Counted from the stretch's first letter, positions 49,603 through 58,804 are shown. The stretch is DNA of 64,000 nucleotides from Bacillota bacterium (GCA_023249475.1 JAHFCO010000003.1:1-64000); one strand, 5' to 3'. A program made the numbers and translations. Notes: generated from the sequence alone by a model not told the origin.

Positions 49603-51987
49603 ATGGACATTCAAGCAATCCTCGATCACATGACGTTGGAAGAGAAGATCCGGCTTTGTTCAGGCAAGGATGTTTGGCATTTGGAAGGGAATCCCGCGTT
49701 GGACCTCCCTTCGATCCGTGTCAGCGACGGTCCCCACGGATTACGCAAGCAGACCGGCAAAGAAGATCATCTCGGGCTGTCGGGCAGTCAACCGGCGACC
49801 GCTTTTCCAACCGCCAGCCTCAGCGCGTGCAGTTGGGATAAGGAACTGCTTTTCGAACTGGGGCAAACCCTTGGGGATGAATGCCGGTCCGAAGAAGTCG
49901 CGGTGCTTCTAGGTCCGGGCGTCAACATGAAACGCAGTCCCTTATGCGGACGCAATTTCGAGTATTTCAGCGAAGACCCCGTGTTGTCGGGCGAGTTGGC
50001 CGCGGCGTTCATCGACGGTGTCCAATCCAAAGGGGTCGGGACGTCGCTGAAACATTTCGCGGCGAACAACCAGGAACACGACCGGATGACCTCTTCAAGT
50101 AACGTGGATGACCGAGCGTTGAGGGAATATTATCTCCTTCCCTTTGAAATCGCCGTTAGAAAAAGCCGACCGTGGACACTCATGTGTTCCTACAATAAAA
50201 TCAACGGGGTGTACAGCTCCGCCAACGCTTGGCTTTTGGATGACGTGTTGCGGAAGGAATGGGGGTTTGAAGGGGTGGTCGTCAGCGATTGGGGGGCCGG
50301 CCACGAACATTGGGAAGACCTGAAAGCCGGGATGGACCTCGAGATGCCGGGGAATGGCCAACATTATCTTCAACGCGTGGTCGAGGCCGTGGCCGAGGGG
50401 AAAATCACGACGGAAGAGATCGATCGAAACGCTTCAAGGATCCTATCGTTGATCGAAAAGGCGAAGCCGGTTCTTAGGGATCGTTGGACCTACGACCTTC
50501 AAAAACACCATCAGATCGCACGTAAGGTCGCGAACCAAAGCATCGTCCTGCTGAAGAACGAGGGGAAGTTCCTTCCCCTGAAGAAAGAGAAAGAAGTGTT
50601 GGTGTTGGGTGAATTGGCGAAACAGGCCAGGATCCAAGGCGGCGGGAGTTCGCACATCAATCCGCATCGCGTCGACTCGCTTTGCGATGCTTTCGACCAG
50701 GCGGACATCGCCTATGCGTATCGCCAAGGTTACGACCTCGCCAATGCGAAGAGTACGTTCCATATCCCCGAGGCGATCCATGCGATACAGGAGAACCAAA
50801 ACGTCATCGTCGTGGTCGGATTGCGTGACGAGGATGAGAACGAAGGGTTCGACCGGAAGTCGCTCGCACTGCCGTACTCGCACGATAAACTGGTGGCGGA
50901 AGTCGCCAAGAAAACCAAGAACCTGGTCGTCGTGCTGGCCGGTGGATCACCGGTCGAGATGCCGTGGGTCGACCAGGTCGCGTCGATCGTCAACGGATAC
51001 CTCCCCGGGGAAGCCGGCGGTCTCGCCTTGCGCGACCTCCTTTTCGGGGATGTGAATCCCAGCGGGAAATTGGCGGAGAGTTATCCAAGGACGCTCAGCC
51101 AGGTCCCCTGTAGCGATACCTATGGGAAAGAGCGCAAGCAGGTCCATTATCGCGAAAGTGTTTTTGTTGGATATCGTTACTATGATTCCGCCAAGGTCGA
51201 CGTTCTCTTTCCGTTCGGCCATGGGTTGAGCTATACGACTTTCGAGTATTCCGCCCTTGAAATCGAAGGGAATACGTTGCGTTTCAACGTGAGGAACAGC
51301 GGGACGCGAATAGGATCGGAAATCATCCAAGTCTACGTAAGCAATCTGACCAAGGCGCACTACTTCGCTGCGAAAGAACTGAAGGCGTTTGAGAAAATCC
51401 ACCTTGGTCCGCGTCAGGAAAAGACCGTTGAAATCGCGTTGAACGAACGGGATTTCATGTTCTATCATCCTAAACTACAACGGTTCGTCGTCGCGTCGGG
51501 TGAATACGAGATATTGATCGGAGCCTCGAGTCAAGACATCCGGTTATCGGCTAGAATCAGTAAAGAAGGGGAAGCGGATCTACCGAAGGATTCCTCGTGG
51601 GAATCGAGCTGGTATGCGCATCTTACAGGCAAACCAAGCGATGAAGATTTCAACATGATCTACGATCGTGGCATCCAAAGCGAAGAAAGCGCCGTGAAGG
51701 GAACGTTCACCATCGACAGTACGCTGGAAGACATGGGGCATACCCTGATCGGGAGGATCATGAAGAAAGTCTCCCGGGGGATGCTGATGAAGGCGGGCGG
51801 ATTCAAGAAAGAAGACCGCCGTTCCAATGAATTCAAGATGATGTTCCAGTTCGTGATGACGACGCCGTTGCGCACCACGATGTTGTTGAGCCAAGGGCAA
51901 CTCTCCCAATCCATGGCGGACGGGATCGTCGATCTGGCGAACGGGAAGTACCTGAAAGGACTTCGCAAATTCCTGAGACGAGGATAA
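49603..51987 (+). CDS. Glycoside hydrolase family 3 beta-glucosidase-like enzyme
   Basis: Cytoplasmic glycosidase of 794 residues without a signal peptide. The GH3 N-terminal barrel has SDGPHGLR near residue 39, the SLKHFAANNQE and REYYLLPFE motifs, and the nucleophile Asp229 in VVVSDWGA. The C-terminal sandwich domain (VVVLAGGSPVEMPW) and a fibronectin-like domain (FPFGHGLSYTTFEYS) follow. About 110 residues beyond the usual end are helical and of unknown role. It probably cleaves beta-linked glucosides or xylosides taken up as oligosaccharides. AGGAGAA precedes the ATG at 49603. Confidence 0.93.
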   Translation: MDIQAILDHMTLEEKIRLCSGKDVWHLEGNPALDLPSIRVSDGPHGLRKQTGKEDHLGLSGSQPATAFPTASLSACSWDKELLFELGQTLGDECRSEEVAVLLGPGVNMKRSPLCGRNFEYFSEDPVLSGELAAAFIDGVQSKGVGTSLKHFAANNQEHDRMTSSSNVDDRALREYYLLPFEIAVRKSRPWTLMCSYNKINGVYSSANAWLLDDVLRKEWGFEGVVVSDWGAGHEHWEDLKAGMDLEMPGNGQHYLQRVVEAVAEGKITTEEIDRNASRILSLIEKAKPVLRDRWTYDLQKHHQIARKVANQSIVLLKNEGKFLPLKKEKEVLVLGELAKQARIQGGGSSHINPHRVDSLCDAFDQADIAYAYRQGYDLANAKSTFHIPEAIHAIQENQNVIVVVGLRDEDENEGFDRKSLALPYSHDKLVAEVAKKTKNLVVVLAGGSPVEMPWVDQVASIVNGYLPGEAGGLALRDLLFGDVNPSGKLAESYPRTLSQVPCSDTYGKERKQVHYRESVFVGYRYYDSAKVDVLFPFGHGLSYTTFEYSALEIEGNTLRFNVRNSGTRIGSEIIQVYVSNLTKAHYFAAKELKAFEKIHLGPRQEKTVEIALNERDFMFYHPKLQRFVVASGEYEILIGASSQDIRLSARISKEGEADLPKDSSWESSWYAHLTGKPSDEDFNMIYDRGIQSEESAVKGTFTIDSTLEDMGHTLIGRIMKKVSRGMLMKAGGFKKEDRRSNEFKMMFQFVMTTPLRTTMLLSQGQLSQSMADGIVDLANGKYLKGLRKFLRRG

Positions 51988-52008
51988 GGGTTGAACCCTT
52001 CAAATTCA

Positions 52009-52039
52009 TTGGCAAACCCTCGAATCCGTGTGGTACACT
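52009..52039 (+). promoter_or_regulatory. Extended -10 promoter of the small HTH membrane protein
   Basis: TGGTACACT (52031-52039) is an extended -10; TTGGCA at 52009-52014 lies 19 bases upstream. Confidence 0.55.
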
Positions 52040-52059
52040 TGATCCAAGGGGGAGTCACC

Positions 52060-52395
52060 ATGCAGAATTCAAAATTGTTTCCCATGTCGTTGTTTTTCTT
52101 AGGGATGTGCATCTTATGCGGTTCACTTTATATCGGGATCCAGCTTGAAAGCCTTCGTCAGGAAATCCGTGCGCCCCAGGGCGGACTGATGACGATGAAG
52201 GAAACCGCCGAGTATCTCTCCATCACGCTGGACGAGTTGGACGATATCCTTCGCGATGACCGGATCGAGAAAGGAAAGACGTCGATGTACGACACCTATC
52301 GTTTCCTTCCCTATCTGGAAATCGACGGCGAACTTCGTTTCAGTAAGGATCAACTCGATTTGTATATCGCGTATCGGACCCTGAATCACTACTAG
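52060..52395 (+). CDS. Small membrane-anchored protein with excisionase-type helix-turn-helix
   Basis: A 111-residue protein. Residues about 6-27 form one membrane helix. Residues 45-108 resemble an excisionase / HTH_17 domain (MTMKETAEYLSITLDELDDILRDDRI, then YLEIDGELRFSKDQLDLYI), the winged helix also found in MerR-type proteins. Whether it still binds DNA from the membrane or acts through protein contacts is unknown. GGGGGAG precedes the ATG at 52060, and it has its own promoter and terminator. An earlier in-frame ATG at 51991 lies upstream of the promoter. Confidence 0.65.
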   Translation: MQNSKLFPMSLFFLGMCILCGSLYIGIQLESLRQEIRAPQGGLMTMKETAEYLSITLDELDDILRDDRIEKGKTSMYDTYRFLPYLEIDGELRFSKDQLDLYIAYRTLNHY

Positions 52396-52417
52396 ACCAT
52401 CCCGGGATGGTCTTTTT
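52394..52417 (+). terminator. Terminator after the small HTH membrane protein
   Basis: AGACCATCCC and GGGATGGTCT (52394-52413) are adjacent perfect arms, with four loop bases expected from the centre, followed by T residues. Confidence 0.8.
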
Positions 52418-52426
52418 CATGTTTTT

Positions 52427-52455
52427 CCGACAAGTCGGCGAATATCCGTTATAAT
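52427..52455 (+). promoter_or_regulatory. Promoter of the FUSC-like/GNAT unit
   Basis: CCGACA (52427-52432), 17-base spacer, TATAAT (52450-52455). Confidence 0.7.
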
Positions 52456-52479
52456 AAAACCACAGAGGAGACGTTACTT

Positions 52480-53508
52480 ATGGATCCATTCATGCGGGTT
52501 TTCGGTTTGAAACGTGAAGCGGTTTTGCTTGATTCCTGGCTCTATATCTTGAAATCGATGTGCGCGATCGGCGTCGGTTTCCTTCTTGGAAACGCGTTTT
52601 CCATCACCCGGCTCGACATGATTTCCGTCTTGTTGGGTGTGATGTACAACCTTGAGGCGGTGAACGTCTCGGGGGTGAAGGGGGCGCTCAACCAGATGAC
52701 CGCATCGACCCTTGGCGCCCTTTCCACGGGCTTTTTGGTCTTTCTCATGGGATATCACGTCTCGTTTGTCACCGTCGCCTTGGGTATGGGCCTGACCCTC
52801 TACATCGCGCTGAAAATCGATTACCGCATGGTGTCGCCGGTCGCGATCTTCACCAGCGTCTACATGACGCAGCTGCTTCAAAGCGATGCCATGGGGAATC
52901 CCAGCGTCCTATTGACGTTTCGACTCCGCATTTCCGCCCTCGGCTTGGGTGTCCTGATCGCGCTGACCTTCAACTATGTTTTCTCGCTTTTCTATTATCG
53001 GAAAATCGGGAAGAAACGGATGGAGTTCGCCCGACTCCAAGGGGTCTCCGGATTGAAGAAGACCTATGAGATCTTATCGAGCCCAAGCGGTTCCCCGGTT
53101 TCTTCCTCGGTGTTGGCCGGTGTGTTCAACGACATCGAAATGGTGAAGGCGAACATCCAGACGATGATGAAGGAGAATTCTCTCCCCTTCAACCGACGCG
53201 AGAAGGCGAACTTGACGGTGCTCGACGACATGGTGAATGCGATGAAAAGCATGATCCACCTTGCCTACGACTGCATTTTCATGGTTCAGGAGCAACACGT
53301 CGAGGTCACGCCGATGGATCTCAAAAAGTTGGACGAGATCGTCGACCGACTCAGAAAACTCGATTTCACGCATCCTTCATCGACGGATGCGAGCCAAGTC
53401 TTGCGTCTGGATGGAGAGGTTCGAAGCGAGAGTCGAATCAAATCGAATCTGACGATGATGGAACAACAGTTCAACCGCATGGTTGAACTCAGTACGACAC
53501 TGAAATAG
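52480..53508 (+). CDS. FUSC/aromatic-acid-exporter-like membrane protein
   Basis: Protein of 342 residues. The N-terminal half has about five membrane helices with the pattern of the ArAE_1 / FUSC family (KSMCAIGVGFLLGNAFSI, IDYRMVSPVAIFTSVYM). The C-terminal half from about residue 175 is a soluble helical domain with heptad-like character. Related proteins such as B. subtilis YgaE-type members are poorly understood; export of aromatic acids is known only for distant homologs. AGAGGAG precedes the ATG. A tandem GNAT gene follows after eight bases. Confidence 0.7.
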   Translation: MDPFMRVFGLKREAVLLDSWLYILKSMCAIGVGFLLGNAFSITRLDMISVLLGVMYNLEAVNVSGVKGALNQMTASTLGALSTGFLVFLMGYHVSFVTVALGMGLTLYIALKIDYRMVSPVAIFTSVYMTQLLQSDAMGNPSVLLTFRLRISALGLGVLIALTFNYVFSLFYYRKIGKKRMEFARLQGVSGLKKTYEILSSPSGSPVSSSVLAGVFNDIEMVKANIQTMMKENSLPFNRREKANLTVLDDMVNAMKSMIHLAYDCIFMVQEQHVEVTPMDLKKLDEIVDRLRKLDFTHPSSTDASQVLRLDGEVRSESRIKSNLTMMEQQFNRMVELSTTLK

Positions 53509-53516
53509 GAGACGCC

Positions 53517-54455
53517 ATGGAATGTATTCAATTGAGGGAAATCCATCTTGACCAAGCCTACGCAATCATGCGTTTGAGTTATGAAGCGGAAAGAGCGAAG
53601 ACGAAGGAGCTGCCTGAAATCAACCACACTCCGGATCTGGGGTATTTTGTGAAAAACGCCTATGCGGTCGGTATGGTCGAAGGGGACACGTTGATCGGTT
53701 ATCTCTGTGCCTACCCTCCCATCGAAGATGCATTCGGGACGACCGGTGTCAGAGGGACGTTCATTCCGGTCCATGCGCACGGGGTCGTCGGTAACCGACG
53801 CAAGAAAGTCTACGACCTGCTTTATCAGGGGTTGGCGAAATGTCTGGTGGAAGACGGTATCTTCAGCCATGCGATTGCGCTCTACGTCCATGATCACGAT
53901 GCGATCGACTGTTTCTTCACCAACGGGTTCGGGATGCGATGCATGGACTCGATCCGTGCGATCGATGCCGACCGACCGATTCATCCGACCGCGGTCGAAG
54001 TCATGGAACTTGACCGCAACGAAAGCCCATCGATCCTGGCCCTTCGCAACGGGCTGATCCGTCATCTTTCACTCTCCCCGACCTTTCTGAAGTACCCGAT
54101 GATGAGCGATCAACAGCTCATAGACTCAATACAACGCCGGGATTCACGGATCTTCATCGCGCGGCATTCGAGTGAAATCGTCGCCTACGTCGAAGTCATG
54201 GCCGACGGGGAGAATTTCATCACGGAAGAAAAAGGAATGATGAACATTTGCGGTGCGTTCTGTTTACCCGAATATCGGAAATCCGGCATCGTGGATGAAC
54301 TGCTCGCTTATCTAGAACGGACGTTGCACCAAGAAGGATTCTCCTTGCTTGGGGTCGATTTCGAGAGTTTCAACCCGACCGCCCGTGAATTCTGGGGAAA
54401 GCATTTCACACCGTATACCGTCTCGTTGGTACGCCGAATCGATGAGAAAAGATGA
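53517..54455 (+). CDS. Tandem GNAT-fold acetyltransferase
   Basis: Protein of 312 residues that appears to contain two GNAT folds. The N-terminal half (about 1-150) begins with LREIHLDQAYAIMRLSYE and includes HAHGVVGNRRKKVYDLLYQGLA, corresponding to the acetyl-CoA loop region, then DCFFTNGFGMRCMD. The C-terminal half (about 155-312) includes ICGAFCLPEYRKSGIVDELLAYLE, a second imperfect loop, and VDFESFNPTAREFWGKHF. TAGGAGA precedes the ATG. Substrate unknown; one half may have lost activity. Confidence 0.78.
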   Translation: MECIQLREIHLDQAYAIMRLSYEAERAKTKELPEINHTPDLGYFVKNAYAVGMVEGDTLIGYLCAYPPIEDAFGTTGVRGTFIPVHAHGVVGNRRKKVYDLLYQGLAKCLVEDGIFSHAIALYVHDHDAIDCFFTNGFGMRCMDSIRAIDADRPIHPTAVEVMELDRNESPSILALRNGLIRHLSLSPTFLKYPMMSDQQLIDSIQRRDSRIFIARHSSEIVAYVEVMADGENFITEEKGMMNICGAFCLPEYRKSGIVDELLAYLERTLHQEGFSLLGVDFESFNPTAREFWGKHFTPYTVSLVRRIDEKR

Positions 54456-54545
54456 ATCCCTTCGGTAAAGAAACCAACGGGTCTTTCATGGTCCTGATTT
54501 GCATGTCGATGGATGAAAACAATGAAGGGTAAATCGAAGTTATGA

Positions 54546-54574
54546 TTTACTCTTTTTCATTATGGGAGTAAAAT
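54546..54574 (+). promoter_or_regulatory. Promoter of the CBS/NRAMP operon
   Basis: TTTACT (54546-54551), 17-base spacer, TAAAAT (54569-54574). The start near 54581 gives a leader of about 143 bases. Confidence 0.65.
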
Positions 54575-54580
54575 TATCAT

Positions 54581-54723
54581 GCAAGGTGGTGAGAAAAAAT
54601 GGACATAGACCCGGGTAGTCGACGATACGTTTTATCAAATCTTTCGATTCTACATCATACCGCGCGGGGCGTCCTTTTTTTCATCTAGCCAAGGTCACCC
54701 CGCCGACGTAAAGGAGGGGTGCC
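54581..54723 (+). promoter_or_regulatory. Long structured leader of the CBS/NRAMP operon
   Basis: The leader contains a terminator-like arrangement: GGAC (54601-54604) with GTCC (54671-54674), helped by CCCG near 54610 with CGGGG near 54665, ending in seven T (54675-54681). Further on, ACCCC (54697-54701) can pair with GGGGT (54716-54720), which hides part of the ribosome binding site. I could not fit it to the M-box, yybP-ykoY or NiCo riboswitch patterns. Confidence 0.45.
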
Positions 54724-55983
54724 ATGTTAACCTCAAAAGACTTCTTTTTTAGTAAGATACTCAACAAGAACATACATAACCTCGATGAGTCGATCATCGG
54801 GAAACTCAATGATCTCGTCGTCGATTTCAAATCCACCATCCCCAACGTACGCGCCATCGTCGTGAAAAACGGAAGTCGTGTTTTTTTCGTTGCGGCGGAT
54901 TCCTTGGAGATCTATCGGGACGACCATAGCCGGTATCATGTGAGGTTAGGTTCGCCGAACCTATCCTTCACCCCCGTACCGGATAGCGACATCCTGTTGG
55001 CGCGTGATTTCCTGGACAAGCAGATCATCGACGTGGAAGGGAAGAAAGTCGAACGGGTCAACGATGTCCGAATCGCGGAATGGGCGGGGAAATGGTCGTT
55101 GGTGGCGGTCGACATCGGGCTGCGCGGATTGATGAGACGGCTTGGCGTCGAATGGCCGGCGATCCGGATCTCATCGCTTTTGAAGCGGGAGTTCCACAAC
55201 TCGCTTGTCGCCTGGGACGATGTCCAGGCACTGACCCATGGTACGGATCGATTGCGGCTGAATTGCTCCCTTCATCGCTTAAATACGTTGCATGCGGCCG
55301 ACTTGGCCGACATTCTTGAAGATCTCGACAAACAAACCCAAGTCTCGTTGTTTCAGAGTTTGAACCCCGAAGTCGCGGCGGATGTCCTCGAGGAGATCGA
55401 ATCCGATGTCCAGGTCAGCTTGATGGAGAACGTCTCCCTGGAGAATGCGTCGGATGTGCTGGAAAGAATGCCGCTCGACGAAGTCGCGGACATTCTTGAA
55501 GAAATGGAAGAAGAGGCCGTCGAGCGGTTGTTGAGCGACATGGAATCCGAAATCTCTTCGGAAATCCGTGAACTGATGGAATATGACGAAAAGACGATCG
55601 GCAGTTTGATGATGAACGATTTCCTTTCTTTCCAGTCCACCGATCTTGTGGGACAAGTGCTTGGCGAACTTCGCCGTGTCAAACCGGAAGAAGACATTTC
55701 GCATTACCTTTACATCGTGGATGCCGAATTCCATCTCAAAGGCGTGGTTTCTTTATTGGATCTGATCCTGGCGGATCCCCAGGTCGATATCGCCCATCTG
55801 ATTCCCGAGGAACAAAACCTCGTGGTGGTCCATGATGAAGATCCCTTCGATCGGGCGACCCAGTTGATGCTGAAGTACAATCTCATGGTGCTTCCGGTCG
55901 TCGACCCAAACAACATCCTTGTCGGCATTACTTCATTGAACGATTTGGCGTATGAATATGGCATCGCCAAGCGGGTGTCCTGA
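54724..55983 (+). CDS. Soluble PRC-barrel / MgtE-N / CBS-pair protein
   Basis: Cytoplasmic protein of 419 residues with no membrane helices. Residues 1-170 look like two PRC-barrel-type beta domains. Residues about 190-290 match the MgtE N-terminal superhelix (ADLADILEDLDKQTQVSLFQSL, then repeated DVLEEIESD-type helices). Residues about 300-415 form a CBS pair. These are the magnesium-sensing parts of MgtE channels, but the channel domain is missing. The next gene overlaps by one base and encodes an NRAMP-like transporter, so this protein is probably its regulatory subunit. AAAGGAGGGG precedes the ATG. Confidence 0.85.
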   Translation: MLTSKDFFFSKILNKNIHNLDESIIGKLNDLVVDFKSTIPNVRAIVVKNGSRVFFVAADSLEIYRDDHSRYHVRLGSPNLSFTPVPDSDILLARDFLDKQIIDVEGKKVERVNDVRIAEWAGKWSLVAVDIGLRGLMRRLGVEWPAIRISSLLKREFHNSLVAWDDVQALTHGTDRLRLNCSLHRLNTLHAADLADILEDLDKQTQVSLFQSLNPEVAADVLEEIESDVQVSLMENVSLENASDVLERMPLDEVADILEEMEEEAVERLLSDMESEISSEIRELMEYDEKTIGSLMMNDFLSFQSTDLVGQVLGELRRVKPEEDISHYLYIVDAEFHLKGVVSLLDLILADPQVDIAHLIPEEQNLVVVHDEDPFDRATQLMLKYNLMVLPVVDPNNILVGITSLNDLAYEYGIAKRVS

Positions 55984-57227
55984 TGGAAATGATCAAAAAA
56001 CGGTGGACGAAGTTCACCTACATCATGGCGATCGTCGGGCCGGGCTTGATTACGGTCAATGCCGGAAACGATGCCGGCGGGATCTCGACCTTTGCCTATG
56101 TCGGAGCGAAATACGGGTATACGATGCTTTGGGGTCTTTTATTGCTGACGTTCGCATTGGCCATCGTGCAGGAAATGAATGCAAGGATGGCGGTTGTCAC
56201 GGGGAAAGGGTTGTCCGATCTGATTCGGGAGCGATTCGGTGTGCGATGGACGTTCTTTGCGATGATCGTCCTCTTCCTGGCCAACTTCGGCGTGACGCTT
56301 GGCGATTTCGCGGGTGTCGCCGCTAGTTTGGAACTTTTCGGGGTCAGTAAGTATCTGAGCGTGCCGGTGGTTGCGGTCGCGATCGCGTTTCTCATCACGA
56401 AGGGGTCATACCGTAAAATCGAAAAGGTGTTCCTCCTCTTCACGTTGGCGTTTTTCGGATACATCCTCTCCGCCTTGATCATCCAACCGGATTGGCCGGT
56501 GGTGATCCGATCGGTGGTCACGCCGCATCTGCGCTTTGACTCGGGATATCTCCTTGCCTTCATCGGGTTGATCGGTACGACGATTTCCCCTTACATGCAG
56601 TTCTATCTTCAGGCCGCCATCGTCGACAAGAAAATCAGTCTGCGTGACTATAAATATGAGAAACTCGATGTCTATCTCGGCTCGTTGTGGGGGGCGACCA
56701 TTTCGTTCTTCGTCATCGTCTGCACGGCCGCGACCTTGCATGAAGCGGGCATCGAAGCCGATAGCGTTTCCGCCATCGCCCTTGCCCTAAAACCGTTGGC
56801 CGGGGAATACGCATTCATCTTGTTCGGCGCCGGTTTGTTCGGAGCCTCGGTCTTGGCCTGCGCCATCATCCCGCTCTCGACTTCCTATGCGATCTGCGAA
56901 GCGTTCGGGTGGGAAAGCGGGGTCGATAACCAAATGCAGGATGCGAAGGCGTTCTTCTCGATCATGATCGGGATCCTGTTCTTCGCAGGTTTGTTGGTGT
57001 TGATTCCGGGCATCGATTTGATCCCGTTGATTCTCGCGACCCAGCAAATCGCCGGGATCCTTGTCCCGGTCATCCTGATCTTCATGATTTTGCTTGTCAA
57101 CGATCGAAGGATCATGGGGAAACATACGAACTCGAAGCTTCAGAATCTCATCTCGAGCGTCACCGTCCTCTTCATCATTTCGCTGACGACGATCTTGTTC
57201 GTCTCACAGATCCTTACGATGTTCTAA
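55983..57227 (+). CDS. Atypical NRAMP-family metal transporter
   Basis: Membrane transporter of 414 residues with 11 helices in the NRAMP (SLC11) fold. In helix 1 the canonical DPGN metal motif is replaced by NAGN followed by Asp30 (GPGLITVNAGNDAGG). In helix 6 the Met that binds transition metals appears to be replaced by Ser (GTTISPYMQFYLQA, residues 198-211). Loss of the soft Met ligand recalls the NRAMP-related magnesium transporters. The coupled gene for an MgtE-type sensor protein supports magnesium as substrate. Manganese or iron transport cannot be excluded. Followed by a terminator. Confidence 0.85.
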   Translation: MEMIKKRWTKFTYIMAIVGPGLITVNAGNDAGGISTFAYVGAKYGYTMLWGLLLLTFALAIVQEMNARMAVVTGKGLSDLIRERFGVRWTFFAMIVLFLANFGVTLGDFAGVAASLELFGVSKYLSVPVVAVAIAFLITKGSYRKIEKVFLLFTLAFFGYILSALIIQPDWPVVIRSVVTPHLRFDSGYLLAFIGLIGTTISPYMQFYLQAAIVDKKISLRDYKYEKLDVYLGSLWGATISFFVIVCTAATLHEAGIEADSVSAIALALKPLAGEYAFILFGAGLFGASVLACAIIPLSTSYAICEAFGWESGVDNQMQDAKAFFSIMIGILFFAGLLVLIPGIDLIPLILATQQIAGILVPVILIFMILLVNDRRIMGKHTNSKLQNLISSVTVLFIISLTTILFVSQILTMF

Positions 57228-57260
57228 AAAGGCATCCCGGTTCAGTTTGGGATGCCTTTT
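57227..57260. terminator. Bidirectional terminator between the NRAMP and GH30 genes
   Basis: AAAAGGCATCCC (57227-57238) and GGGATGCCTTTT (57249-57260), 12 base pairs, between convergent genes. Confidence 0.9.
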
Positions 57261-57301
57261 CTAATCATGAATCGATTGAAGATTTTCGGCTTGCTCTTTC
57301 G

Positions 57302-58777
57302 CTACTCGACGACTTCGATTTTGAAGGTCATCGTCGCGACGCTCTTCGCAGGCATCGGGTAGACGATCGTCTGGTCATTCAGATGGATCAAAGCGTTACG
57401 CGCCGTGTTCTGGATATTGTAAACCACGAGGTTGACGGAGAGGTCCGGGTTCAGGAACGCGACGCTGGTGAAGTTGCCCTCGGCTTTCGTCGAATCGATG
57501 CGTAGCGCATCTTTCTTCATGAACTTACTGAAGTGGGCTAACGAGTAGTAGTCGAGGTTGTACGTCAATTCCTTCGTCTCTTGGTTGACGGTGACGATGC
57601 CGCGACAGGTGCTTCGACCGAAGCCCGGGACCGTCGGTCCGTTGTTTTCGTCAAGCGCCATGTTCCAGAGCACATAGGTACGCGAATGGTTGCGGAAGAC
57701 ATCGATGCCGTTCTTGATTTGATCATGGAAAGCCGCTTCAAACGGAGGCACCCATTCACCCCCGGAGGCTTCGGTGAAGTAGACGTCGTGGTCGGGGAAT
57801 TCGTTGAACACTTCGCTTTGCGCGATGACTTTCCCCCCGTAGACATGCCAGGCGACCCCGTCGACCAGTTCGGGGATGGCTTTCAGGACGTCCAGCGGAA
57901 AGTCTTTGCGATCCCAATTGTGGTCATAAGCCAGGATCTTCGTCGTCAGACCGGCTTCCTGGAAGGCGGGATAGAGTCCCTTCTGAATGAACTGGACCTG
58001 CTGGTAGGCGCTCATGCCCAAGCCCGGATAATGTTTGGGGATGTATAAGGGTTCGTTTTGCGGGGTGACTGCGAAAATCTCAATCCCTTCTTGTTGGTAG
58101 GCTTGGATGAACTTCACGAAGTACTGTGCATATTCTTCATAGTATTCAGGTTTCAATGATCCACCGACCGTATTGTCGCTGGTTTTCATCCATCCCGGCG
58201 CACTCCAGGGACTCGCCATGACCTTCAGGTCGGGATTGAGTCGAAGGGCTTGTTTCAGTAAAGGCAGGACATCCGTCTTATCATGGTCGATGGAGAAATC
58301 GCTGAGATCTTCATCCGTCTGACCTTTCGCTTGGTCGTCGTAGGTGTAGAAGTCGCGGGCGAAGTCCGACGCCCCCATCGGCTGGCGTATGAACGACAGT
58401 CCGATCCCTTCTTCCTTATCGAACAACTTGACCATCAGTTCATCGCGTTGTTGCGGACTCAGAATGGAGTTGATGAGGTAGGCGGCGGAATCGGTGAACG
58501 ACGCACCGGCACCCAGGATGTTCTGATAGGTTTCATTCGGATCGATCGTCACATCGAACCCGGTTTTCGGTGCCGCTTGCTTATCATACACGATGGCATC
58601 TTCCGACATATGGTTGAAAAGATTCGACGCATCCATCGTCGACAAATACACCTCGACGCTTGAACCGATGCGATACACCTTCGGGTCTTCAGGTGGATCG
58701 ACGGGGTCTTTGATCGGGGCGCAGGAGGAGAGCAGGGCGCAGGTCAAACCGGCTGTAATGAGTTTCGTCATGTTCAT
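57302..58777 (-). CDS. Glycoside hydrolase family 30 lipoprotein
   Basis: Surface-anchored glycosidase of 491 residues. Lipobox LSSC puts the lipidated Cys at residue 19. The GH30 barrel has the start ILGAGASFTDSAAYLI, SPWSAPGWMKTSDN near 189, the acid/base Glu242 in TPQNEP, and the nucleophile Glu336 in FTEASGGEW; a C-terminal beta domain follows. GH30 enzymes cleave glucosylceramide, beta-1,6-glucans or xylans; the sequence resembles the glucosylceramidase / beta-1,6-glucanase branch. AAAGGA precedes the ATG. A cre-like site overlaps the promoter, which suggests carbon catabolite control. Confidence 0.92.
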   Translation of the reverse strand: MNMTKLITAGLTCALLSSCAPIKDPVDPPEDPKVYRIGSSVEVYLSTMDASNLFNHMSEDAIVYDKQAAPKTGFDVTIDPNETYQNILGAGASFTDSAAYLINSILSPQQRDELMVKLFDKEEGIGLSFIRQPMGASDFARDFYTYDDQAKGQTDEDLSDFSIDHDKTDVLPLLKQALRLNPDLKVMASPWSAPGWMKTSDNTVGGSLKPEYYEEYAQYFVKFIQAYQQEGIEIFAVTPQNEPLYIPKHYPGLGMSAYQQVQFIQKGLYPAFQEAGLTTKILAYDHNWDRKDFPLDVLKAIPELVDGVAWHVYGGKVIAQSEVFNEFPDHDVYFTEASGGEWVPPFEAAFHDQIKNGIDVFRNHSRTYVLWNMALDENNGPTVPGFGRSTCRGIVTVNQETKELTYNLDYYSLAHFSKFMKKDALRIDSTKAEGNFTSVAFLNPDLSVNLVVYNIQNTARNALIHLNDQTIVYPMPAKSVATMTFKIEVVE

Positions 58778-58804
58778 GGGAATCCTTTTTTCGTTTATAT
58801 TCGT

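Noticed and set aside
54581-54723. M-box or yybP-ykoY riboswitch
   Set aside because: The expected conserved blocks of these classes could not be found, so only an unassigned leader is reported.
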